Shown here: in pieces, positions 7,114 through 13,554 of the stretch
Layout of the letters: each line of letters opens with the position of its first letter
Numbering within the stretch: the stretch's first letter is position 1
Assembly: GCA_947039275.1 (NCBI GenBank)
Contig: CAMQYL010000036.1
Coordinates: 1-25,885 of the forward strand
Reading direction: 5' to 3'
Source: Amulumruptor sp947039275
Lineage (GTDB): Bacteria; Bacteroidota; Bacteroidia; Bacteroidales; Muribaculaceae
DNA: 25,885 nt
Position numbers and translations under genes: made by a program
Notes under the pieces: generated by a model
Told to the model about the DNA's origin: nothing
The model's input: only the letters and a program-made list of their open reading frames with translations
The model's database searches: none

Positions 7114-7410
7114 ATGCGGTTCACTGAAAGGCGCAAAATGGAGGTAAACGAAAACAGAGGCAGATTGGGTAGAAAAAACTTCAGGGGAAAATCCGTAAAA
7201 AGAGGATACCGTCTGATAGAAAAAGACATCACCGGAAGCGTCAAAAAGGCAAACCATCGACAAAGAAGTATGAATGTTTCCGATCCGATGGAACTTGGTC
7301 CGCCGGACGGCAACAATCATTCTTCCCGGTTTGCCCGCTGTGTGTGGCCGCCTGTTTCATTCATGGAGCAGGCTGACACACCCTGCATTCACTTTCCGCT
7401 TCCGGCATAA
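7114..7410 (+). CDS. Possible small basic protein at the element end, unknown
   Basis: A 98-codon frame with a basic N-terminal half (RGRLGRKNFRGKSVKRGYR) and a proline- and histidine-containing C-terminal half. It lies between a good -7 box and a strong terminator (7476-7536), which makes a complete small transcription unit. The start could instead be the ATG at 7138 (MEVNENRG). No family is recognised and composition is not clearly protein-like at the C-terminus, so an untranslated RNA is an equal possibility. Confidence 0.3.
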   Translation: MRFTERRKMEVNENRGRLGRKNFRGKSVKRGYRLIEKDITGSVKKANHRQRSMNVSDPMELGPPDGNNHSSRFARCVWPPVSFMEQADTPCIHFPLPA

Positions 7411-7475
7411 AAGAACAGCTAAAAAAGAAAAATCATCCGGCAGTCCGTAAAAGCACCTCTTGGCATAGACGCAAA

Positions 7476-7536
7476 AGAAAGGGGCATTGCGTCATCAGTC
7501 TAAACATCGTTTAGGCTTGAGGCAATGCCCTTTTCT
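7476..7536. terminator. Strong branched hairpin terminator
   Basis: Bases 7476-7490 pair with 7522-7536 (15 pairs, one G-U), with a second hairpin inside (7497-7505 with 7509-7517, one G-U, loop ATC). The outer stem has GGGCATTGC/GCAATGCCC flanked by A and T runs on both sides, so it can end transcription in either direction. It follows the possible small gene at 7114-7410. Confidence 0.65.
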
Positions 7537-7682
7537 CCGGCTATGCGGTAGTCGGCACACGTTTGTTCAAAACTCGTTTTGGGCAATGGTGTTCCGACGG
7601 ACAAAACCGCTTTTACGGAAAATATTATGAATGAGGGGATAAAAAAATCAGGGAGTTTGTATCAAAATCTTGGATAAAATAG

Positions 7683-7692
7683 CTACTTTTGC
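7683..7692 (+). other. Candidate attachment core at the element-chromosome junction
   Basis: CTACTTTTGC matches nine of ten positions of the GTANNTTTGC core used by IntDOT-type integrases. It lies after the last element-like sequence and about 210 bases before the first chromosomal GTAGGG repeat. Because TAnnTTTGC is also the -7 promoter consensus of Bacteroidetes, the match alone is weak evidence. The other end of the element is outside the window, so no direct repeat can be checked. Confidence 0.35.
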
Positions 7693-7900
7693 ATACGAAG
7701 AGTTCTTTGAAGGTTACGCAACGCGCAGAAGGATAATGCAGTAGATAACTAACTAAATCGTAACCTATTACTATCAAGAGCAATTAACCTACGCTCATTT
7801 CCAATAAATTACACTCTTTTCGTAACTTCGACATGCAAAATTTTAAATTATAAATTTGAAATATAATTCAAATAAACCATATGTGCATATTTGCCTTGAG
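7693..7900. other. AT-rich gap upstream of ettA
   Basis: No gene is visible. It holds a pair of inverted octamers (AGGTTACG at 7711-7718 and CGTAACCT at 7759-7766), then a very AT-rich tract from about 7835. A sequence near 7823, TAACTTCG, is one base off a -7 box and could serve ettA, but the call is weak. Confidence 0.35.
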
Positions 7901-7985
7901 TGTAGGGACATGCCGTGGCATGTCCACTTCCCAGGCGGCGCATTTCATATTGCAGCAAGCGGACATGCCACGGCATGTCCCTACA
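7901..7985. repeat. REPIN-like paired inverted repeat, copy 1
   Basis: Two 25-base arms (7901-7925 and 7961-7985) are perfect inverted copies around a 35-base spacer. Each arm has the outward head TGTAGGG and the palindrome ACATGCCGTGGCATGT. It lies 57 bases before ettA and could fold into a hairpin of hairpins. Confidence 0.9.
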
Positions 7986-8042
7986 AAGTGATGGAAGTCT
8001 TAACGCTGATTGCACATAGATATATAGATATAAAGCATAATT

Positions 8043-9728
8043 ATGGCTGACGACAAGAAAGTTATATTCTCGATGGTCGGAGTGTCGAAGGTGTTCCCTC
8101 CGCAGAAGCAGGTGTTGAAAAACATATACCTGTCGTTTTTCTACGGTGCCAAGATAGGCATCATCGGTCTCAACGGTTCGGGTAAGTCCACCCTGCTCAA
8201 GATCATAGCCGGGATAGACAAGAGCTATCAGGGCGAAGTGGTGTTTTCCCCCGGATATTCGGTGGGCTATCTGGAGCAAGAGCCGAAACTCGACCCCGAC
8301 AAGACCGTCATAGAAGTGGTGCGCGAGGGCGTACAGCCCATCATGGACCTGCTGGCTGAGTTTGAAAAGGTCAATGAGGCTTTCGGCGACCCCGATGTGC
8401 TTGACGACCCCGACAAGATGGACCAGCTGATAGCCCGTCAGGCAGAGCTGCAGGACAAAATCGATGCTACCGATGCGTGGAACATCGACTCCAAGCTCGA
8501 GCGTGCCATGGATGCCCTCCAGTGTCCGCCCGACGACCAGAAGGTGTCGACCCTCTCGGGTGGCGAACGCCGCCGCGTGGCTCTCTGTCGTCTGCTCCTC
8601 CAGCAGCCCGATGTGCTGCTGCTCGACGAGCCTACCAACCACCTTGATGCCGAGAGCATCGACTGGCTCGAGCAGCACCTCCAGCAATATCCCGGCACTG
8701 TCATCGCCATCACCCACGACCGCTACTTCCTTGACCACGTGGCTGGCTGGATTCTAGAACTCGACCGCGGCGAGGGCATACCCTGGAAGGGCAACTACTC
8801 GTCATGGCTCGACCAGAAGACCAAGCGCATGGCTCAGGAGGAGAAGCAGGCAAGCAAGCGCCGCAAGACCTTAGAGCGAGAGCTTGAATGGGTGCGCATG
8901 GCTCCCAAGGCGCGTCAGGCGAAGGGCAAAGCCCGTCTGAACAGCTACGACCGTCTGCTCAACGAGGACCAGAAGGCGCGTGAAGAGAAATTGGAGATAT
9001 TCATCCCCAACGGTCCGCGCCTCGGCAACAAGGTCATCGAGGCTCAGGGGCTTGCAAAGTCGTTTGGCACGAAGAAACTGTTTGAAAACCTCGACTTCAC
9101 CCTGCCGCCCAACGGCATCGTGGGCGTGATAGGTCCCAACGGAGCGGGCAAGACCACGCTCTTCCGCCTGATCATGGGACAGGAGAAAGCCGATGCCGGC
9201 AGTTTTGATGTCGGCGAGACGGTCAAGGTGGCTTACGTGGATCAGACCCACCACGACCTGCTGCCCGAAAAGAGCGTCTATGAGGTCATCTCGCAGGGTG
9301 TGGAGTCATTTCGCATGGGCGGCAAGGACATCAATGCCCGTGCCTATCTGTCGCGCTTCAATTTCTCGGGAGCCGACCAGGAGAAGAAGATAGGGGTGCT
9401 GTCGGGCGGTGAACGTAACCGTCTGCACCTTGCCATGGCTCTCAAAGAGGAGGGAAACGTGCTGCTGCTTGACGAACCGACCAACGACATAGACGTGAAC
9501 ACCCTCCGCGCCCTCGAGGAGGGCCTTGAGGAATTTGCCGGATGCGCCGTGGTGGTGAGCCACGACCGCTGGTTTCTCGACCGCATCTGCACCCACATCC
9601 TCTCGTTTGACGGCGAGGGCAATGTAGAGTTCTATCAGGGCAGCTACAGCGACTACGAGGAGTGGAAGCGCGAACGCAATGGCGGCAAGGAGCTGCCGCG
9701 CCGCCGCTACCGCAAGCTGATGGAGTGA
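8043..9728 (+). CDS. ettA: Energy-dependent translational throttle protein EttA (ABC-F ATPase)
   Basis: The 561-residue protein has two ABC ATPase domains and no membrane segments, as in the ABC-F family. Domain 1 has Walker A GLNGSGKS (42-49), signature LSGGE, and DEPTNHLD. A charged linker follows (KQASKRRKTLERELEWVRM), the arm and P-site-tRNA-interacting region. Domain 2 has Walker A GPNGAGKT near 362, LSGGE, DEPTNDID and SHDRWFLDRI. Length and the GNVEFYQGSYSDYEEWKRE end match EttA, which binds the ribosomal E site and gates the first peptide bond according to ATP level. It stands alone between two repeat-filled gaps. All catalytic motifs are intact. Confidence 0.93.
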   Translation: MADDKKVIFSMVGVSKVFPPQKQVLKNIYLSFFYGAKIGIIGLNGSGKSTLLKIIAGIDKSYQGEVVFSPGYSVGYLEQEPKLDPDKTVIEVVREGVQPIMDLLAEFEKVNEAFGDPDVLDDPDKMDQLIARQAELQDKIDATDAWNIDSKLERAMDALQCPPDDQKVSTLSGGERRRVALCRLLLQQPDVLLLDEPTNHLDAESIDWLEQHLQQYPGTVIAITHDRYFLDHVAGWILELDRGEGIPWKGNYSSWLDQKTKRMAQEEKQASKRRKTLERELEWVRMAPKARQAKGKARLNSYDRLLNEDQKAREEKLEIFIPNGPRLGNKVIEAQGLAKSFGTKKLFENLDFTLPPNGIVGVIGPNGAGKTTLFRLIMGQEKADAGSFDVGETVKVAYVDQTHHDLLPEKSVYEVISQGVESFRMGGKDINARAYLSRFNFSGADQEKKIGVLSGGERNRLHLAMALKEEGNVLLLDEPTNDIDVNTLRALEEGLEEFAGCAVVVSHDRWFLDRICTHILSFDGEGNVEFYQGSYSDYEEWKRERNGGKELPRRRYRKLME

Positions 9729-9759
9729 CATAAGCACCGATATAACATATCATATTGAT

Positions 9760-9833
9760 TGTAGGGACATGCCTTCGGCATGTTAAATTTGCAAATCGCA
9801 TTTTCAGATACATGCCGAAGGCATGTCCCTACA
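9760..9833. repeat. REPIN-like paired inverted repeat, copy 2
   Basis: Arms of 24 bases (9760-9783 and 9810-9833) are perfect inverted copies around a 26-base spacer. The palindrome is ACATGCCTTCGGCATGT, with a TTCG centre unlike copy 1, yet both arms carry the same change. It lies between ettA and the helicase gene. Confidence 0.9.
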
Positions 9834-9868
9834 AAATAACTTAACCCCCATATATACATATCTCTGAC

Positions 9869-11149
9869 ATGCTCTTTGAAGACCTGGATCTGAGTGACGA
9901 CGTGCTTGACGCTATCGATGCGATGCACTACAAGGAGTGTACGCCCATACAGGAGCAGACCATACCCATAGCCTTGTCAGGCAGAGACCTGATAGCCATC
10001 GGGCAGACCGGCACAGGCAAGACTGCCGCATACCTTCTGCCCACCATAGATTTGCTCTCCGACCTGCCGTCGCCCGAAGGGTATGTCAACTGCGTCGTCA
10101 TGGCTCCCACGCGAGAGTTGGCGCAGCAGATAGAGCAGCAGATGGACGCTTTCAGCTACTATCTGCCCATCTCGTCCATAGCCATCTACGGTGGCACTGA
10201 CGGCGCGACATTCTCACGTCAGCAGCGTGCCATGCGTGAGGGGGTGGATATGGTCATCGCCACCCCGGGGCGCATGCAGGCATTGCTCCAGACCGGAGGC
10301 ATAGACCTCGGTCACGTGCGCCACTTCATACTTGATGAGGCTGACCGCATGCTTGACATGGGCTTCTACGATGACATCATGCGCATCGCCAAACTGCTGC
10401 CCGATGACCGCCAGACCCTGCTGTTCTCCGCGACGATGCCGCAGAAGATACGCCGCCTGGCATCAAGCATACTTCATGACCCCCAGGAGGTGAAGATAGC
10501 CCCCTCTCGCCCGGTGGAGAAAATCGACCAGAAGGCGGTGATGTGTGCGTCGGATTTCGAGAAGGAGTCGCGCCTCGTCGATATCCTCAAGGAGATGCGC
10601 CGCCAGCGCAGCATTGTGTTTGCATCGTCGAAGCTGCGTGTGCGCGACCTCACCCGGGCACTCCGCCGCAAGGGCATCAAGGCTGCCGAAATCCACAGCG
10701 ACCTCGACCAGCAGCAGCGCGATGTGACGGTGCACGAGTTCCGCAACTTGGAGACGGAGGTCCTGGTGGCGACCGACCTGCTGGCGCGAGGCATCGACAT
10801 AGACGATGTGGCTCTCGTAGTCAATTTCGACCTCCCGCGTGAACCAGAGGACTATGTGCACCGCATAGGGCGTACAGGTCGTGCCAATGCCGAGGGCATC
10901 GCCATATCGCTCGTGGGACCCAAAGACCGCCGCGCCTACTCCAACATCCTCTCCACCCTCAAAATCAAAATCCCCACTGAAGGCATCGGCAGCGACACAG
11001 GCAGACAAGACCGCCGTCCGCGCCGCGACGGCAAACCCAAGCCCACCCCCAAAGAGCAGCCCGCGGCTCCCGCCGCAGAATCCCCCAACGACGCCAAGCC
11101 CCGACGCCCCAAAAAACGCAACTGGCATCGGCGCCCCAAAACGACGTAG
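9869..11149 (+). CDS. DEAD-box RNA helicase (RhlE/DeaD type)
   Basis: A 426-residue ATP-dependent RNA helicase with the complete motif set in order: Q-motif region (CTPIQEQTIPI), Walker A GQTGTGKT (45-52), APTRELA, TPGR, DEAD, SAT, then in the second RecA lobe VFASS, ATDLLARGIDI and HRIGRTGR. The last 60 residues are a low-complexity basic and proline-rich tail (RRPRRDGKPKPTPK, KPRRPKKRNWHRRPKTT) suited to RNA binding. Such enzymes act in ribosome assembly or mRNA turnover. The stop codon TAG (11147-11149) is formed by the head of a GTAGGG repeat, so the end of the protein may have been set by repeat insertion. It faces trmD. Confidence 0.92.
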   Translation: MLFEDLDLSDDVLDAIDAMHYKECTPIQEQTIPIALSGRDLIAIGQTGTGKTAAYLLPTIDLLSDLPSPEGYVNCVVMAPTRELAQQIEQQMDAFSYYLPISSIAIYGGTDGATFSRQQRAMREGVDMVIATPGRMQALLQTGGIDLGHVRHFILDEADRMLDMGFYDDIMRIAKLLPDDRQTLLFSATMPQKIRRLASSILHDPQEVKIAPSRPVEKIDQKAVMCASDFEKESRLVDILKEMRRQRSIVFASSKLRVRDLTRALRRKGIKAAEIHSDLDQQQRDVTVHEFRNLETEVLVATDLLARGIDIDDVALVVNFDLPREPEDYVHRIGRTGRANAEGIAISLVGPKDRRAYSNILSTLKIKIPTEGIGSDTGRQDRRPRRDGKPKPTPKEQPAAPAAESPNDAKPRRPKKRNWHRRPKTT

Positions 11150-11169
11150 GGACATGCCGTGGCATGTCC
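11146..11169. repeat. REP-like single arm overlapping the helicase stop codon
   Basis: The head GTAGGG is followed by ACATGCCGTGGCATGT and CC, the same word as copy 1. No matching right arm follows. The TAG of GTAGGG is the stop codon of the helicase gene. Confidence 0.85.
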
Positions 11170-11195
11170 GCATATCAGAAGATGTCGCACGGGAT

Positions 11196-11430
11196 GCGCC
11201 TCCATAGGAGGCGAACGAATTAGGCAGGGGTCATACAAGCCGTAGGTTTGTATGACCCCTGTAGTCGTGATTAGGAAAAATATTCGCCTCTGTCGGAGGC
11301 GCACATCACGACAACAAAGTGCGCCTCCGACAGAGGCGATATTAAAGGGCGTATATATGATACAGGGGTCAGCCAAGCCCATGGCTTGTATGACCCCTGC
11401 CTAATATGTTTGTCTCCTACGGAGACGCAG
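11196..11430. repeat. Nested composite of palindromes between convergent genes
   Basis: Palindromic units are arranged symmetrically: A GCCTCCATAGGAGGC (from 11197), B 11219-11261 (stem of 14 pairs), C 11284-11304, C' 11319-11339 (a perfect 21-base inverted copy of C), B' 11363-11405, and A' GTCTCCTACGGAGAC (11412-11426). The outer flank of B (11219-11238) is a perfect 20-base inverted copy of 11386-11405. Short pairs GTCGTGAT (11264-11271) and ATCACGAC (11305-11312) also match. The block fills the gap between the helicase and trmD stops and could end transcription from both sides. Confidence 0.88.
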
Positions 11431-12108
11431 TTATTCGTCGAGGAGGTTGGGGCGGAGGAGGCGGGTGCGTTCGACTGCCTGGTCGTAGCGCCACTGGTCT
11501 ATGCGCGCCTGGTGGCCTGAGAGGAGGATGTCGGGCACACGCCAGCCGTTGTAGTCAGCCGGGCGCGTGTAGATGGGGGGGGCGAGGAGATTGTCCTGGA
11601 AGGAGTCGCTCAGCGCGCTCTGTTCGTCGCCTATCACTCCGGGGATGAGGCGTACCACCGCATCGGTGATGACCACCGCCGGGATTTCGCCCCCGGTCAG
11701 CACGTAGTCGCCTATGGAGATTTCGCGGGTGATGAGGTGCTCGCGTATGCGGTAGTCGATGCCCTTGTAGTGTCCGCAGAGGATCACTATGTTATTGAGG
11801 AGGCTCAGGCTGTTAGCCATCGGCTGTGACAGCACCTCTCCGTCGGGCGATGTAAATATCACCTCGTCATAGTCGCGCTGCGATTTCAGGTATGTCAGGG
11901 CGCGGTCCACAGGCTCCACCTGCATCACCATGCCAGCCTCGCCGCCGAAGGGGTAGTCGTCGACTTTGCGGTGCTTGTTGGTGGTGTAGTCACGCAGGTT
12001 GTGCACCACGATTTCAGCCAGCCCTTTGTCCTGGGCGCGCTTGAGTATGGAGCAGTTGAGCGGAGATTCGAGCATCTCGGGGAGTACGGTCAGTATGTCG
12101 ATGCGCAT
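11431..12108 (-). CDS. trmD: tRNA (guanine37-N1)-methyltransferase TrmD
   Basis: The 225-residue enzyme transfers a methyl group from S-adenosylmethionine to G37 of tRNAs, next to the anticodon, which prevents frameshifting. It shows the SPOUT trefoil-knot motifs: FTSPDGE (near 85-91), GHYKGIDYR (112-120) and SIGDYVLTGGE (131-141), followed by the C-terminal domain with LSGHQARIDQWR. The start MRIDILTVLPEM at 12108 is chosen because it matches the family and because the promoter (12145-12175) lies over the only longer in-frame ATG (12147). The family length is usual. It converges with the helicase gene and is divergent from the outer-membrane protein gene. Confidence 0.93.
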   Translation of the reverse strand: MRIDILTVLPEMLESPLNCSILKRAQDKGLAEIVVHNLRDYTTNKHRKVDDYPFGGEAGMVMQVEPVDRALTYLKSQRDYDEVIFTSPDGEVLSQPMANSLSLLNNIVILCGHYKGIDYRIREHLITREISIGDYVLTGGEIPAVVITDAVVRLIPGVIGDEQSALSDSFQDNLLAPPIYTRPADYNGWRVPDILLSGHQARIDQWRYDQAVERTRLLRPNLLDE

Positions 12109-12144
12109 AATATATAAGGCAAAAGGAGATAAATAAGCGGTGTG

Positions 12145-12175
12145 CAAAGGTACGTAAAAAACTCTTGGATGTCAA
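12145..12175 (-). promoter_or_regulatory. Promoter of trmD
   Basis: On the minus strand a TTG (12173-12175) is followed after exactly 20 bases by TACCTTTG (12145-12152), a perfect Bacteroidetes -7 box at the usual spacing. Transcription should begin near 12138, about 30 bases before the trmD ATG. Confidence 0.7.
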
Positions 12176-12215
12176 TGAGTTATGGCACAGCAATGATAAT
12201 TTTTGTAAAAATTCC

Positions 12216-12247
12216 TTGTACAATTGAAAAATTTGGCGTTACTTTGC
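12216..12247 (+). promoter_or_regulatory. Promoter of the outer-membrane protein gene
   Basis: A TTG at 12216-12218 and TACTTTG at 12240-12246 (a seven-base form of the -7 box) are 21 bases apart. The start near 12254 gives a leader of about 158 bases before the ATG at 12412. The rest of the 12109-12411 gap is AT-rich and holds no other gene. Confidence 0.55.
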
Positions 12248-12411
12248 AGCCGTTTTCGTTGCCACGGCACGAAGCGTAAGACAAACATAAGGTAAGTTTC
12301 TCATTTTTTCTTCACTATTTCTTTTTATCACATTTTCTCTTCTCGTTACAAACGGAATTGAAGATCAGAAAACTTCAAGTTTTATTTTCCAATATTAATT
12401 TCACATCCATT

Positions 12412-13107
12412 ATGAAAAAAGTATTGTTTGCAGCGATTGCTCTCGTAGCATCTGTTACTCCTGCAATGGCAGAAGAATCATTCGCCCCCGAGGCAGGTGA
12501 CTTCTCTCTCGAACTCCAGTTCAACCCCTTCAGCAACAACTTCGATACATTCAAGCTCGAGCGTCTCCAGGGCACATACATGCTCTCTGACAAGGACGGT
12601 CTCCGCTTCGGTCTCGGTCTCGGCATCCACAGCGGCAAGAACACCTCTAACGAGGACAACGACAGCTTCACATCGTCAAAGTACGGTGACTTCTCAATCA
12701 ACCTCGGTTACGAGCGTCACTTCTACAACTACAAGCGTGTAGACCTCTACGCTGGTGCTGAAGTAATCTATACTCACCGTTGGGCTGGCGCAAAGTCTGA
12801 AAACTATGATGGTGACAACAACTGGACATCAACTTCTGAGGCTATCAACTACATCCCCGACACCGACAAGAAGGCTGGCAACGACTTCGGTTTCAACCTC
12901 TTTACCGGTATCAACTTCTCTGTTTACAAAGGTCTTTACGTAGGTGCTGAGCTCGGTCTCGGTCTTGAGTTCCAGAACGACAGCTGGGGCAAGAACAAGG
13001 TGACTACCAAGGATGACGTAACCGAAAGCAAGGGCTTCAATAAGTCAAAGGGTTTTGACCTCGAATTTAAGGCTAATCCCGCCCTGCGTCTCGGCTGGAC
13101 ATTCTAA
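12412..13107 (+). CDS. Outer-membrane beta-barrel protein (porin/OmpA-barrel-like)
   Basis: The 231-residue protein has a signal peptide (MKKVLFAAIALVASVTPAMA, cleavage after residue 20). The mature part is built of alternating hydrophobic and polar strands with aromatic ends: FSLELQFNPFSNNF, LRFGLGLGIHSGK, YGDFSINLGYERHFYNYK, LYAGAEVIYTHRWAG, and FDLEFKANPALRLGWTF at the end. A C-terminal aromatic residue is the usual barrel insertion signal. Strand count suggests eight to ten strands. The start at 12412 is preferred over the upstream in-frame ATG at 12358, which would bury the signal peptide. A long leader (about 158 bases) could carry post-transcriptional control. Specific substrate or role is unknown. 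Its codon use is very uniform, as in highly expressed genes. Confidence 0.8.
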   Translation: MKKVLFAAIALVASVTPAMAEESFAPEAGDFSLELQFNPFSNNFDTFKLERLQGTYMLSDKDGLRFGLGLGIHSGKNTSNEDNDSFTSSKYGDFSINLGYERHFYNYKRVDLYAGAEVIYTHRWAGAKSENYDGDNNWTSTSEAINYIPDTDKKAGNDFGFNLFTGINFSVYKGLYVGAELGLGLEFQNDSWGKNKVTTKDDVTESKGFNKSKGFDLEFKANPALRLGWTF

Positions 13108-13141
13108 TCAGGCTCAGAAGCCACTTACCTTATCATAAGCT

Positions 13142-13180
13142 GACGGCTCCGCGACACCCGCGGGGCCGTCACTGCGTTTT
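13142..13180 (+). terminator. Terminator after the outer-membrane protein gene
   Basis: GACGGCTCCGCG (13142-13153) pairs with 13159-13170 over a five-base loop ACACC (12 pairs, one G-U), followed within a few bases by TTTT (13177-13180). Confidence 0.75.
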
Positions 13181-13208
13181 CAGGAGATTACATGGCTATG
13201 CGGGGAAG

Positions 13209-13456
13209 ATACGTCGGAGACGTATCAGCTGTGCGTAACCCCACGCACGGAGCGACAGCGAACGTACGTGGGGTCTGCGATGCGCCGTTAAACCCAACCT
13301 CGGAGAGGTTGTGACCCGCAGCCGATCCAGAAGATGGCAACCATTGTGTGCCACAACCTCTCCGAGGTTGATGAGTGGTATGGCCTGATACCCCACGTAC
13401 GTTCGCTGTCGCTCCGTGCGTGGGGTTACGCACGGCTGGCACGTCTCCGACGTGCC
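13209..13456. repeat. Second nested composite of palindromes, upstream of kup
   Basis: Three units on the left are mirrored on the right. w1 is the palindrome ATACGTCGGAGACGTAT (13209-13225), answered by 13438-13456. w2 (13233-13273, 41 bases) is a perfect inverted copy of 13391-13431. w3 (13295-13313, 19 bases, core ACCTCGGAGAGGT) is a perfect inverted copy of 13352-13370. The whole could form a long cruciform or RNA hairpin. The remaining bases to 13554 are GC-rich and show no gene or clear promoter. Confidence 0.88.
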
Positions 13457-13554
13457 TTTTCGCAGGGTATGTGTTGGGGGCGCAGGCTTGCGGCTTCTGA
13501 ACTTTGGGCGGCGGGGGCGTGTTGTGAATATGCACACAAGATACTTGAAAGCAG

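Larger units (their letters stand above)
1..7692. mobile_element. Right-hand part of a CTnDOT-like integrated conjugative element (left part outside window)
   Basis: The stretch holds the end of a Bacteroidetes tra operon (traN tail, traO, traP, traQ, lysozyme) and a convergent operon with PcfK, PcfJ and small element-type proteins. Such gene sets are typical of Bacteroidales conjugative transposons. The integrase, mobilisation and early tra genes would lie left of the window. The right boundary is inferred, not seen: the candidate attachment core is at 7683-7692, and the chromosome-specific GTAGGG palindromic repeats begin only at 7901 and are absent from 1-7692. The exact end could differ by hundreds of bases. 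Confidence 0.75.

Noticed and set aside
6979..7320. Minus-strand frame of 113 codons near the element end
   Set aside because: It runs through the good plus-strand -7 box, lacks a plausible start signal, and its composition (many serine, phenylalanine and proline residues) is typical of antisense reading.
7848..8738. Long minus-strand open frame (296 codons) opposite ettA
   Set aside because: It is antisense to the intact ettA gene, has low-complexity composition, and starts inside the ettA coding region; it is a GC-driven shadow.
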